Shown here piece after piece: positions 54,304-64,000 of a DNA stretch of 64,000 nt. This DNA comes from Erythrobasidium yunnanense (Eukaryota > Basidiomycota > Cystobasidiomycetes > Erythrobasidiales > Erythrobasidiaceae). The notes under the pieces are model-generated. The model did no database searches. It had not been told where the DNA came from and was given only the letters and a program-made list of their open reading frames with translations. Location: NCBI GenBank assembly GCA_001600175.1, contig BCJC01000002.1, forward strand, positions 1,523,111-1,587,110, in the 5' to 3' direction. Positions within the stretch are counted from its first letter, which is position 1, and each line of letters starts with the position of its first letter. The translations under genes were made by a program, and so were the position numbers.

Positions 54304-55443
54304 CTAGTTCGCAATCACTCGCCCTCGAGGAGGCGAGGAACTACGTTGCCTCTTCGCGAAGACATATGTCGCTGCCTCCGGAAAGTCTGGTGTCCCATCT
54401 GCCAAATGACTCATGTGCGCGTGATGAGGAGCGACATCTACATGGTCCTGCTGCTCTGGCGTCTGAGGTCCAGCTGATAAAGGTGCGGAAGCAGGGGATG
54501 TAGGGGAGTGCGATGCTGAAGGGAATGCAGATGATGAGTTTGAGCTTGATGCTGATGACTCGCCGACGATGTGCATTCTTCCGAAGCCATGGTGTGGCGA
54601 TGATGTGTACGATGCATAGGGTGATGCGGCTGCTGACGAGGACCGAGATGACGCGGCTGAAGTGAGGGATCTGATAGGAGAAGGTGATTGATGGCGATAG
54701 GTATGAGGACGCAGAAGTGCTCTCGCTGCGTTCTTGGCCTGTGCATGGCGTGCCTCTCTGGCAGCTGCTTCCTCGATTTTCCTCTTCTTGCTGCACTCTT
54801 GTATCGCTCGGCTCCTGATCTGTTGATGCCAGCTTGCTTCTGCGCTTGCTACAAACTCGTCTAGCTCCTCCTTGCTCACTACCACGTTCCAGCCTAGGAA
54901 GGCGAAAAGTTCCCGCTCCATCTGGTTGACCTCTTTGAGCTGGAAGTAGTTGCTTCCTACGATAGTCCACGACTTGTTGGAGTACGTGTCGTCCATGCTG
55001 ATCTTTGCTGAGAGCATGAGTGAAGATAGAAAGAGTCGGTGCGGCGAGGACGATGTTCCCCGAGCTGAAGGGTAGCGCTGCTTGAGGCGGGATAGAAGGA
55101 GGAGTGATTGCCATACGATGCTGATAGGTAATCGTGTGCGATAGAGTGCGTAAGCCTTTGAATGTTTGGGTGAGAAACCATGATCAGCGTGTTATTCCAG
55201 CGCGTACAGTGCCCTCAACGGAACTGAAGCGTGACTCACGATAAACTCGACGAGAACAGGCGGTTCAGGCTTTGTCGAGAGTGGTAGTTGGTTGATTGGA
55301 GGTGTATAGGGTGGGGTGTCGATGCCTTCTTTGCCATGTCCTGCGAAAGTGGCAGTCGAAGATCCTGCTGGCGATCCAGGTGCGCTCGGAATCGAGAAGA
55401 GCGAGCCGATAACGTATTCGCAGAATTCTGCTAGGTCTGCCAT
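54304..55443 (-). CDS. Pcl1/2-like G1 cyclin (Pho85-type)
   Basis: Three-exon cyclin gene. Start ATG 55441-55443 (MADLAEFCEYVIGSLFSIP). After the first intron the cyclin box reads YALYRTRLPISIVWQSLLLL, SRLKQRYPSARG and PHRLFLSSLMLSAKISMDDT, then YSNKSWTIVGSNYFQLKEVN and QMERELFAFLGWNVVVSKEE, all as in the PCL1/PCL2/PCL9 group, which pair with Pho85 at G1 and polarity sites. The C-terminal region is Ser/His/Pro-rich with many SP sites, possible phospho-regulation, and ends RGRVIAN at 54304-54306. Its 5' flank is an unusually long gene-free stretch. Confidence 0.85.
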
Positions 55444-57692
55444 TGCGAAGAACAAGTTAGTAAGTGTTCAAGCTGTGTGCACCAAGTCCATCTCTTGGGT
55501 TGTTTGCCCTGCCGAGCCCCATCGGATGATCTCGGTGCAATAATGTTGCTTGCTGATCAACCCACCTTTCTGACCATAGTAAGGCGCTGACGAGTCCATG
55601 ATGCTGTACTATCTACTGTGTAGTAGTTGTGTATCGTCCAGAAGAAAAGATGGTGAAAGAAGAGAAGAGAGAAGTCGCTCTCGGTGACGAATTCTTGTAA
55701 CCGCTCGAGATGAGAACACCTCTTTTCGGTGTGTTGGAAACCTCGCAAATCGGCGACTCTAGAATTTGCTTGGAGATGCGAAGACGCCTAGTCGAGTCGA
55801 AGTCGAGATGAGATGAGATGGTCTCCTGTTGATCTTTCTCCCCCCTCGTATCCCGGGAACTTCGAAGAGAGCGAAAGGCCAGGAAAGCGGCCTTTTGGGC
55901 TTCCGGGCTACGGTACCGTACGCCTTTCTTTTCGATGCTGAAGAAGAAGACAGACAACGAGGACCGGGGCGCCTTGATAGCAATCTTATGAGTTGTCTGA
56001 TTCAAAGGGTGTTACTTCCTTGATGCTTGCTGGTGATTACTGATGTCTGCGCGCGAGTATGTAAGAGCGATGACTCTGCGATTTCCGATTCCAGCCAGGC
56101 CCCAGCGGGCAATTTTGCGAAAAGTCGCGCGTCAACTTTCACGCAGCGCTGTCTGCTGTTACCGCACCGTATGCTACCGTATACTTTATGGCTCGGATCT
56201 CGGGCCCGGGTAGATCTCACTGCCTCTCCTTCCACGGCTCGGAACCTCGAGATTTTCTCTCAGTGAGGCAAGTTTAGCCGCCACGGTAATGCGGCCAAGG
56301 TGAAGTATTTCCGAGTACAGACTCGCTTTCAGAGGGTGGGGGTAAAAGTGCAGATGCACGTGCAGAAATTGCAGAGGAGGAGGCAGAAATTTCAGAGATG
56401 CCCGAGTGCCCTTGACTGGTCCTTGGCGGTGATGAGATGAAGTAGAGGCAGATGGTGCTGATGTGCTGTAGCAAGACGATGTAGGCAAGAGGGCAACCTC
56501 GACTCGACAGACGAAGCAGCAAACGAAAATTCCAGAACTCACGGGGACCGACCCTGCCGCTTGGGCGACCGAGCCCTCGTTGTATGACTGGTACAACTGT
56601 TTGGGCACGCGAGTTACCGTACAACGGACACTGCAAATTCTGCGTAACGTGCTACAGTACATCCATGCTGTGTCTCGCCCCAAAAAGAGCAGGGCAAAAC
56701 CTGTCACCTTGACGAGCGTCTGAATCTATGGAAGGTGACGCGACTGAAGCCTGCAGCGGCATTCGAGTAGAAGTGCTGAAGTAACTGTCAGTCTGGTCAC
56801 TGGAGAAGGCAGGGCAGGCTTGTCTTGCTCGAGCATGCGGGTGCTGTGCTGTGCTTGACGCGTCAGAAATTTCGAAATTTTCGAGGGCGCAAGAGAACCA
56901 GAGTTTTCGTTGAGACGATTCAACGGATCAGAATTTGACAGCAGGAACTGCGTGAAAAGGAAAGTCCTGCGTGAATTGAGCATCTTCCCGCAGTAGATCA
57001 CGTGGACACAGGTCGTTCAGGTTGCGGAATTATAAAAAGGGAAGCAGCAAGCGAGAAGAAGCGAGGGAAGCGAGCTTTGCTTGGAAGAGACGCGTCGTCG
57101 CTCCTGCTTGTGAGCATGAAAGGCTTGATGCATGCTTGTACAAACATGAAAGCCAGAGTCCGAGCCTTCGAGGATCGACAACCCATCCTCTTGTATTCTT
57201 GCTAGAGTAAGGCTTATAGGCTGCACAGACTCGAGGATGCCTGAATAGGTGCGCGAAAGGCTAGGCGGTTCGTTGGCATAGGCTGTTTCTTGGTCTTCCT
57301 GGAAGAGTCATAATCTGTTACCAGTCTTGTGCAGAAAAAAAGGGTCCATGGGGTGGTGTTTCGACGACGTGTTCGCCTCCTGTATCTTGAGCGTATGTCG
57401 TATGTGTAGACTCCAATTGCTGTTCTTTCCTATAAGATTACAGTACTGTAGCTTTGTGCGGGAGGGGAGTTGGAAAGCGAGAATCTGTTTCCGTGTATCG
57501 ATATATGCTTGGAAGAATCGGCATACGATAGTCGCATTGAGCGCGCCTTGATGAGAGAACTGCAGAGGGTAAGCTTTGCGAGACGGTGATATACAGCTCA
57601 GTCCGAATTGTTGGTATCGATAAGAAGAGGCTCGCGTCTAGACCATCGTGTTTGTTTCCTATAGGAACACTTCCTTGCATCCGACTCGAAGA
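55444..57692. other. Long gene-poor region upstream of the G1 cyclin
   Basis: About 2.25 kb without a supportable gene. It contains a pentamer repeat (gagat, three units) near 55806-55819, purine/pyrimidine-biased blocks near 56320-56420, and short open frames on both strands with odd composition and no splice logic. G1 cyclin genes often have long promoters and long 5' leaders, so much of this may regulate the gene at 54304-55443. Confidence 0.45.
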
Positions 57693-58238
57693 TCATCCTA
57701 TCGTTTTCAGGGTAAACCAGAGTTCTGTTTCTCTCGGTGGATATCCCATTCCGCCGCTGGACCACCTGGCTCGCTTAGGTTTCCTCGTGAAGAGCCATAC
57801 TACTAGACTTTGAGCTAGCTTAGGTAGAGGGCTGCCTGTGCAGGAATACGGATTTAGGCAAGTAATCAGCACAAGCCGGTCCTTACCGACAAGTACCCGC
57901 CAACAACCGGACCAAGCTGCTTCTCTTGTGATAGCGCCAGGACCAGCTAGCGATAAGTTACTCTTGGGTGTCATACTTCCGTACCGTCGCAGATAGAGGT
58001 CAAGCCTTTTCAAACGGTAGTCGGGAAGGGGGTCCGACACAAGAGATGGCCGCACCTTCTGTTCTGGCGTTCGCTGCAACAGTCCTGAGCTTCGTGGTGT
58101 TAGGTGTAGGAGCTCGATCCATGTAACCTTTGTGCAGCGAAGCCGGTCTGTCAGCAAAGGACGGTGACAAGATGTGGTCTGCTTCAGGCGCACATGACGC
58201 CGTTTGCGCGTCAAATTAAAGGACAGTAACGTATTCAT
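57693..58238 (-). CDS. Doubtful minus-strand open frame
   Basis: An open frame of 181 codons from an ATG at 58238, Arg/Leu/Ser-rich, with no domain, signal or family feature that I can recognise. It could be the 3' portion of the unresolved gene at 58434-59356 or non-coding. Confidence 0.2.
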   Translation of the reverse strand: MNTLLSFNLTRKRRHVRLKQTTSCHRPLLTDRLRCTKVTWIELLHLTPRSSGLLQRTPEQKVRPSLVSDPLPDYRLKRLDLYLRRYGSMTPKSNLSLAGPGAITREAAWSGCWRVLVGKDRLVLITCLNPYSCTGSPLPKLAQSLVVWLFTRKPKRARWSSGGMGYPPRETELWFTLKTIG

Positions 58239-58433
58239 TGGTCCGAACGATTCACGAGGCCTATATGTGGAACAAACGGGAGGGTCGTTTAGGTCTCTCG
58301 ACTTCTAGACGAAGATATCCTCGATTCGCCAATGAGCGCTGCCAAGAAGGTTTCAAGCTTCGGAAGAAGGATATCCTTGATGCCTATTGTACTGCTAGGC
58401 TGTAGCTGAGGCTTGTGAACCACATTGACCATT

Positions 58434-59356
58434 CTACATAGTCGTTGAGGAAGGGCAGATTCTGTGTAACAAGATTGCATCTTGCTGCGGAAAAGTCAGT
58501 AGCAGAGACCAGACAGCAGGAGGGCGTGCAAGAACCGAAAGCCCCCACCGTAGGAGACGTCTGCCATAGGGTGTATGCATCCGCGGTGGCCTCGAGCCCT
58601 GTTCCTTGACAGCTGTCAACAATGTCGTCATGAGACCTGTCAAGACTTTATCCGGACGCTCCTCGCGGATCTCCAGGAGAATACTCCACAGCCGTGTTAC
58701 GCAACAAGCTTGCAGGCTCGCGATGTCGTCTCGATTCTCGGAAAACATCTCTACCGTAACGTAAACAAAAGCTTCTGAGCGGCTTTCAAGAAAGCCGGCA
58801 AGAAACGGGCTCTTGAGAGGATGACGATGTGAGCTCTTGGGTATCATCTGAGTGTGACATCGTATCATCCAGCTAGGTATACTTTGTGTAGCTGAGCATC
58901 TTCGCGTAAGGCCACTGGGGGCACGGCGTTCTGCCCCCTGGCTTGGGAAGCCTTGATTCGGAGCCGCCGTAACCGTCCGGCCTGTTAAGGTAGAGGGCAC
59001 ATGGTTTCGTACGACTCTCAAGATGAACGTCATCTCTGCCCAGTATCTACGTCCTGAGTCTTTTAGGCGCTCCCAATGCGCCCGAACGATCTTGGGGTAT
59101 CTAGGCCTTCAATGATTCGCCAGTATTCTAATATAAGGGATCTGAGATAATGTGATTGCTGATAATGCGGCACTGGCGCCAGCATCTCTGAGATAGGCGC
59201 ACCGCTTTGGCTGATGCCGCCTCTAGGACCAAGATTTGTGCTGCGACGCGCTTGTTGCGGAGGTGAGCGTGTCGCACTGTGAACATCGCTCAGCGACAGC
59301 GAGTCGGTTGCAATGCCTAGAGGTTTCGCGATGCAGACTGGCTTGAAATAAGTCAC
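58434..59356 (-). CDS. Unresolved minus-strand gene, helical protein
   Basis: Two open segments look coding. The upstream one ends QSHYLRSLILEYWRIIEGL and then meets an acceptor-like cctag near 59100; a second frame continues YPKIVRAHWERLKDSGRRYW then AEMTFILRVVRNHVPSTLTG. Further on are EAFVYVTVEMFSENRDDIAS and VTRLWSILLEIREERPDKVL, strongly helical and rich in aromatic residues. Exon joins at about 59095 and beyond 58434 could not be settled, nor could the start. No family recognised. It lies immediately downstream of the SAC3/GANP gene on the same strand. Confidence 0.35.
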
Positions 59357-59432
59357 GAATAGGCAGCGGTGTTTCTGAGATTACTGTAGACTCACGCGTC
59401 TGGCCACCCAAGCATGAAGCAATAAAGAAGCC

Positions 59433-60594
59433 TCATCTGCTCTGCTTAAGCAGGATCCGGCCTGTCGTTTCGTCTATACTGTCATGCGCATCATGCTTCT
59501 TCAGAAACAGAGCTAGGTTTTCCGGATCAGAAGGCAGACACAGTGTTTTGGCCAGCCATGTTCGATCTTCCACTGCCATGTACGCGCTGCGCAGCTTCTC
59601 CCAAATTCTAGTTTGAAACTTGTCGAGAGTGCTTCTGACCAGAATCCAGGCGAATTTATCGTAGGCGTACGGGTTCGCCAATACTTTCACAAATTGTGCA
59701 TAGTTGCAGGTACTATGGTATCGAAACGTGGCCAAGGCGAAAGCGATAGTTGGTTCGCTTGCAGGAATGCGACCGTCCTCAGAGGTAGGTGATGCGGTGT
59801 CCCAGGTGATGAGGTCCCGTAACAACGACTGAAAGGATGCATAGTCTCCCATGGACCAGAGAGTGTGAAGCAGATAGTAGCCTGCGAACCTCGATCGTGT
59901 CGCTAGCGGAACTCTCGATTTCTCTTGCAGCTTCAGCCCGCTGAGCTGGCTTTCCAACGTTCCCTCGTCATCGCGAGCAGCAACAGAAGATGCTCCCGGC
60001 CAATGAAGGCTCCGAACAAGATGAGGTAGAATAGTAGCAACTTGAGGCGTGTTTTTGGCCAGAATAGCCAATTTGGCAGAGGTCTCGTACACCTCGATGG
60101 CAAAGGCATCTTTACGTTTCGCACTAATGATGCCTTCCCGTAGCTTGCGGAGCTCGAGCAGTATCTGATTCAGATGGTCTTGCTGGACGGTGTTGCCGGC
60201 GACGATGATGCCCAGCTCGTCTGGGAATGCCTTTTGATACTCTTGGATCTGTAGCGGATGCTTACACTAAGCCTTCTTGTTGCGCTCCATCAAGTTTTAT
60301 ACATCTACTCACTCTTGTTTCGAGATGCCTACGGAATTCCTCTTGCACGCTCAGATCTGTCAGGCTGCGCATAATGACATTCGTCAGTCATAGTTCTCCC
60401 AGTGTTAGTAGTCTGTCAGCAAGCCTACCTTTTGCCAGGAACCGTTTCACCGCGACTTGGACTGCTGAGCTCCATCGGTCTTTCGCGTAGCGGGCGCAGA
60501 TTCGCTGTTCGCATGCCATCAGGACTGATGCCATTGTGTACTCCATGGTTTCCAGGACTAGTTCGGGGAGTAGCTGCAGGCAATGACGATGCAT
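59433..60594 (-). CDS. SAC3/GANP-domain protein
   Basis: Four-exon gene. The start MHRHCLQLLPELVLETMEYT (ATG 60594) runs to CARYAKDRWSSAVQVAVKRF, then after an intron LTDLSVQEEFRRHLETR, then IQEYQKAFPDELGIIVAGNT and LLELRKLREGIISAKRKDAF. The large last exon (to 59433) reads VYETSAKLAILAKNTPQVAT, FAGYYLLHTLWSMGDYASF, FALATFRYHSTCNYAQFVKV and LRSAYMAVEDRTWLAKTLCL. The RYHxxxNYxxFxK pattern followed by a helical repeat and winged-helix-like end matches the SAC3/GANP/Nin1 (PCI-related) family, used in mRNA export, centrosome or proteasome-lid-like complexes. Which subgroup is unclear. The first exons upstream of 60594 are not excluded. Confidence 0.65.
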
Positions 60595-60834
60595 GAGGTG
60601 AGAGGGTAGCTGGACGAGAAGAGCTCCATCTCGAAGAACCGGAACCTCGTGAAGGCCGCCAGGGCTGCTTTGTGTCGTGTCAATGATCGCTGCGTGTCGT
60701 TAGGATTCAGCCCGACGCGCCTGTGACATGTAAAGCAAGTCGTGCGGAAAGAAGCAAGAGCAAGTCTGGGAACTATGGTAGCATTCTTTTATTCTGCATT
60801 GACATGCACATGTGTTCTCTCTCTACATCATCCT

Positions 60835-63415
60835 TTACGGCTTCTGCTCTCGGTAGAAGAGGTCAGAGAAGTCTACTACGCTCATCTTCTCAAGACTGGC
60901 TTGATCAGCAAAGGTCTTGATGATTCTGTATCGCAGGGTCAGATACGTTGCAAGATAATGTAAACTGCCCAAACTCACTTGTCAACGTGGCTTGAAGAGT
61001 ACCAAGGTGTGATGTGTCGCTTGAACTTGTCTTCGAGCAGAGGAGTGCCTTCCTCACGACGGCTGGAGAGGAGAGTAAGCCCGATTGGCGGGCTTCATGT
61101 GAATGTTGCTTACCGCTTGTGGCCGACTGGGTACAAGATCTCGACTTCGTCCAGGACAGTTCCGTCATTGAGGGTGATAGTCAAGGCGTTTCCGATAGAG
61201 CGGGACTCTGGGTTGTGATAGTCAGTCGAGAAGAAGTCGTCTTCTACACACTCCATCTGAAATGCAATGCACTGCATTAGCTTTCTGACTGGCAAGGCGC
61301 GGCATAACTGGAGCCGTACCTTCTCTCGCAATGCATCGATGCGAGGATCAGCAGCTACGGCATCTGAGTAATCTTCGGTAGTGAGACGTCCGAAGATCAA
61401 AGGTACTGCTACCATGTATTGGATCTGTTGTTAATGCAGGTCAGCTTCACTTTGAAGCTGGAAAGAGAAGATAAAGCGTAACGCACGGTGTGATCACTAA
61501 AGAAAACATCACAGAGAGGTAAGCTGGGATTGACGAACAGGCTGAGCTGGCTTACCGATCTGCGAAGTTATGCAGAGGTCCCTTTTTGTCGATAATTCGG
61601 ATCTGTATGCGCACTCGATTAGCGCTTCGTCATGCAGAACCGAGCTTGAAAGCCTTACAGCAGCGTTCTGGGTTCGGATCTTGACATGCTTGATGTCGTC
61701 GCTGGTCTTGCCCATCTCGCCCAATTTCCTGCATAAGAGTATCAGCAGAGAGTCCTCGACAGCGGCCGGCGCGAACTTACTTGTACAGGACGTGGGCGCC
61801 CTCTGCAGCTGTTTGAGCGTCTGTACAGCAAGTGTCAGGCTAAGTCTTGCTTCTGTGTGCTAGCTCGACTTACGGAACTCAGCAGGGACTGGATGTCAAG
61901 GTATCTCATTAGCAAAGAACGCCTAAGGAGCACATCTACATGGGACGAACAAGAGATCTGATAAATAGTATCCGCGTCAGCTGAGCAATCGCGATGTCCG
62001 AGCTAATGTGGCCTACCTTGAACAGGATGTTCTCCATGATACTAGTCAAAACCGTCAGCCAACATCCCGAGGCCAGATTATGTCCCTTACTAAGAGCCAT
62101 AGTCTCTCTGGAACTTGAACTCTTGGCCTTTGAAGGCTACATCGTAGAAGCCCCAGGTCTTGGTGGTCAGAGCAGATCGGTAGCCCATTTCACCCTTCTG
62201 TACTAGCAGAGCGAGGTTGACAGCACGACTTTACCGACATGAGCATATCAGCTGGCATCTTCTCATACTCATAACTAATGCAGCCGTCACACCTGCATGC
62301 GTCTCCAGCAGCCCAGGACTTGCGGGAGCCAGTGTTGGGTGCGTGACGGTATGTTCTGAGAGAGGCACCGTCGATGAAGGCTTGAGACACGACGTCCGCA
62401 GTCTGGTTCTGATTGAGACCAAGGAGTTTGGCTGAGACAGCTGCAGAAGCAACCTTGACCAGGAGGACGTGATCTAGCAAGTTACGCTCAGAGATCAACA
62501 AGGCGGCATAAATGTAGTACGCATACCTAGTCCGACTTTGTTGAAGCTGTTCTCTAATGCGAGACATCCTTGGATCTCGTGTGCCATAACCATTGCTTCA
62601 AGCAGATCCTTGACGGTCATTGGTGCTTTGCCGTTGGCAACATTGGTACGGGAGATCCAGTCGGCGACAGCAAGGATGGCTCCCCTGTATCTATACTCAG
62701 CGTTATTTTCGGCGTCAATGTATATCTACGCACAAGTTGTCACTTGGATGACCCCATTCGGCGGCCCTGTCAGAAGTCGTTTGGTAAGGTGAGGAACGCC
62801 CGCAAGCTGATGCACTGTACATACAGCCAACAATCTGCATGGAGCGATGGTCTCAGCTCATTTTATCTCTCAATCCTTGCTTGGGATGCACGCACCATTG
62901 TAGTCGAGCCAGCGGATAGCTGTACCAATGTTGAAGGCAGCTCTGATAGGATCCAGCTGGTATGGCGTGCCTGGCACTCTTGCACCGTTTGGTACAGTTG
63001 TGCCTTCAACGACCGGTCCCATGAGATTCTTGCACGAATCGAAGCGGAGGCCTTCTAGACCGCATCCGATAGTGTCCATCAGGCAGAGACGAGCCGTGTT
63101 CATAGCCAGATCAGAGTCAATCTTGTAGTTGTGGACATAGCTCGCGATGTCGTCAAAGACCTTGTCCGGAGGAGGTCTTGTAGCATCGTGCGGGTCGCCC
63201 ACGGTAGGCTGGCTGGAGGCAGTCATTGTTGTGCTGAAGTTTCGGCTTCCAAGGACGCTAGAAGCTGCGACTGCTGCTGTCCTGGACGCTCTGAGGTTTT
63301 GGCTCGAAGAAGCGACGGAGAAGCTGCGAGCGGGAGAGGATACGCTGACTCTTGCTGCTGTTCTGGCTATGGATGGGCGCGAAGTCTTGAAAGCAACACT
63401 GCTCAGCTTCAGCAT
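60835..63415 (-). CDS. PDH1: 2-methylcitrate dehydratase, mitochondrial
   Basis: PrpD-family enzyme of the methylcitrate cycle, which detoxifies propionyl-CoA. Start ATG 63413-63415 ([20 protein letters not shown]) gives a long Arg/Ser-rich presequence for the matrix, to about residue 65. The mature part begins [60 protein letters not shown] and [11 protein letters not shown] (intron-split), with later exons around 61110-62830 including [20 protein letters not shown]. The C-terminal exons read [15 protein letters not shown] and [20 protein letters not shown], with the stop at 60835-60837. About ten introns of 45-90 nt. The order of segments and the length (about 560 residues) fit Pdh1/PrpD. 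Confidence 0.9.
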
Positions 63416-64000
63416 CGCAAGGTTATGGGCAGAAAGAAAAGCAAGAGAAAAAGGCTCGGCTACGAAATGTTGCCGGTTTCTTAAGAGAGAAGCAAGTTGC
63501 GATTTTTTGGGACGCTTTTGACAATTACGATTCCTACAGCACACACTGCATATTGGTCGAAGACTGGCCTGTTTGCTCCACCTAACATCCCTTCGTGATG
63601 TACTCCTTCATGCCTGCCTCATCCCGTCCTAACCGAAGTAACACATGGATCGCGGACCGCAGGACAGTCTGACGGGTAAGCATCAGAATTTGCGAGCCTT
63701 CCCTGTACTCTCTCGATTATAAAATGCCTGTTCATCGCTGCTCCCTCCTCTCTTTCTTTCCTCTCCATGTAATCTATAGCCTTCTCCACCTACATTCCGA
63801 TACCTTTCCCCATCCTCCGCTGGTGAGTGTACATTGGTCTTTCGGCGTGAACTCACCTCATATTTATACTCTTCCCCCTTTCGCAGTGCTTTGCCCAACA
63901 CTGGTTGCCGGCATGCCTGGCCCTGTCTTCGGACTTCACAGATAGGTTCTTAGCGCCTTTGAGAAGCAGAGCGCATGCACATGTGAGGACTGGCGTCAGG
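63416..64000. other. Upstream region of the dehydratase gene and window edge
   Basis: About 585 bp reaching the window end. Pyrimidine-rich on the plus strand from 63735 to 63820 with an acceptor-like ttcgcag at about 63886, so a plus-strand gene may start here and continue outside the window. Nothing can be named. Confidence 0.3.

Noticed and set aside
56186-56707. Minus-strand open frame of 173 codons in the gene-poor region
   Set aside because: Cys/Ser/Pro-rich without domain, no upstream ATG context and no splice logic; more likely a chance frame in a pyrimidine-rich leader.
1-64000. Transposons, LTR or virus-like elements, tRNA and rRNA genes
   Set aside because: No transposase, reverse transcriptase, integrase or capsid motifs, no long terminal or inverted repeats, and no B-box-like GGTTCGAATCC in a tRNA context were seen by eye.

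Overview
The window is a gene-dense stretch of a fungal nuclear genome, most likely a basidiomycete with a compact genome. The evidence is the large number of short GT-AG introns (mostly 45-65 nt, some apparently 33-48 nt), the small intergenic spaces, and the gene families present: RTA1-like and DUF6534-like membrane proteins, CFEM proteins, an ankyrin-PH-ORD oxysterol-binding protein, Pho85-type cyclins, an Adp1-like ABC transporter and a 2-methylcitrate dehydratase. A Pucciniomycotina-type yeast would fit, but that placement is an inference. I saw no rRNA, no tRNA, no CRISPR, no transposon and no virus-like element.

Layout. 0-8 kb: two RTA1-like membrane proteins lie either side of the mitochondrial protease OMA1 and a small unknown gene, followed by a 7-TM DUF6534-like protein. 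8.8-14.5 kb: tRNA methyltransferase TRM11, a 2EXR-like protein, a Yippee zinc-binding protein and geranylgeranyl diphosphate synthase. 14.7-19.4 kb: a long Osh1-type oxysterol-binding protein with a FFAT motif. 19.6-22.9 kb: two uncharacterised minus-strand proteins. 22.9-24.7 kb: a gene-poor stretch with a CAG tract and a candidate extra exon. 24.7-28.9 kb: one gene whose product joins an acyltransferase-3 domain to an Egghead-like family-2 glycosyltransferase; this is the most interesting locus.

29-35.6 kb: small genes, namely a Tom6-like tail-anchored protein, a CinA/MoaB-like protein, a GNAT acetyltransferase, and two hidden microproteins (45 and 53 codons) built from several tiny exons, separated by poorly resolved stretches. 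35.7-42.8 kb: protein phosphatase 5, a CFEM protein, a DM9-repeat protein, a class 1A dihydroorotate dehydrogenase and a second CFEM protein that shares intron positions with the first. 42.9-55.4 kb: a disordered protein, an Adp1-like ABC transporter, then a Pho80-like cyclin, a PMR1-type Ca/Mn ATPase and a Pcl-type cyclin in succession. 55.4-59.4 kb is gene-poor or unresolved. 59.4-63.4 kb: a SAC3/GANP-domain protein and mitochondrial 2-methylcitrate dehydratase.

Functional themes are mitochondrial upkeep (OMA1, Tom6-like, PrpD), membrane lipid handling (RTA1-like proteins, Osh1-type protein), cell-surface and secretory function (CFEM proteins, DM9, Pmr1, the acyltransferase-glycosyltransferase) and phosphate or cell-cycle signalling (two Pho85-type cyclins). 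Almost all genes have introns. Exon joins were inferred by eye from splice signals and reading-frame continuity, so end points of multi-exon genes, especially 5' ends, carry some error.
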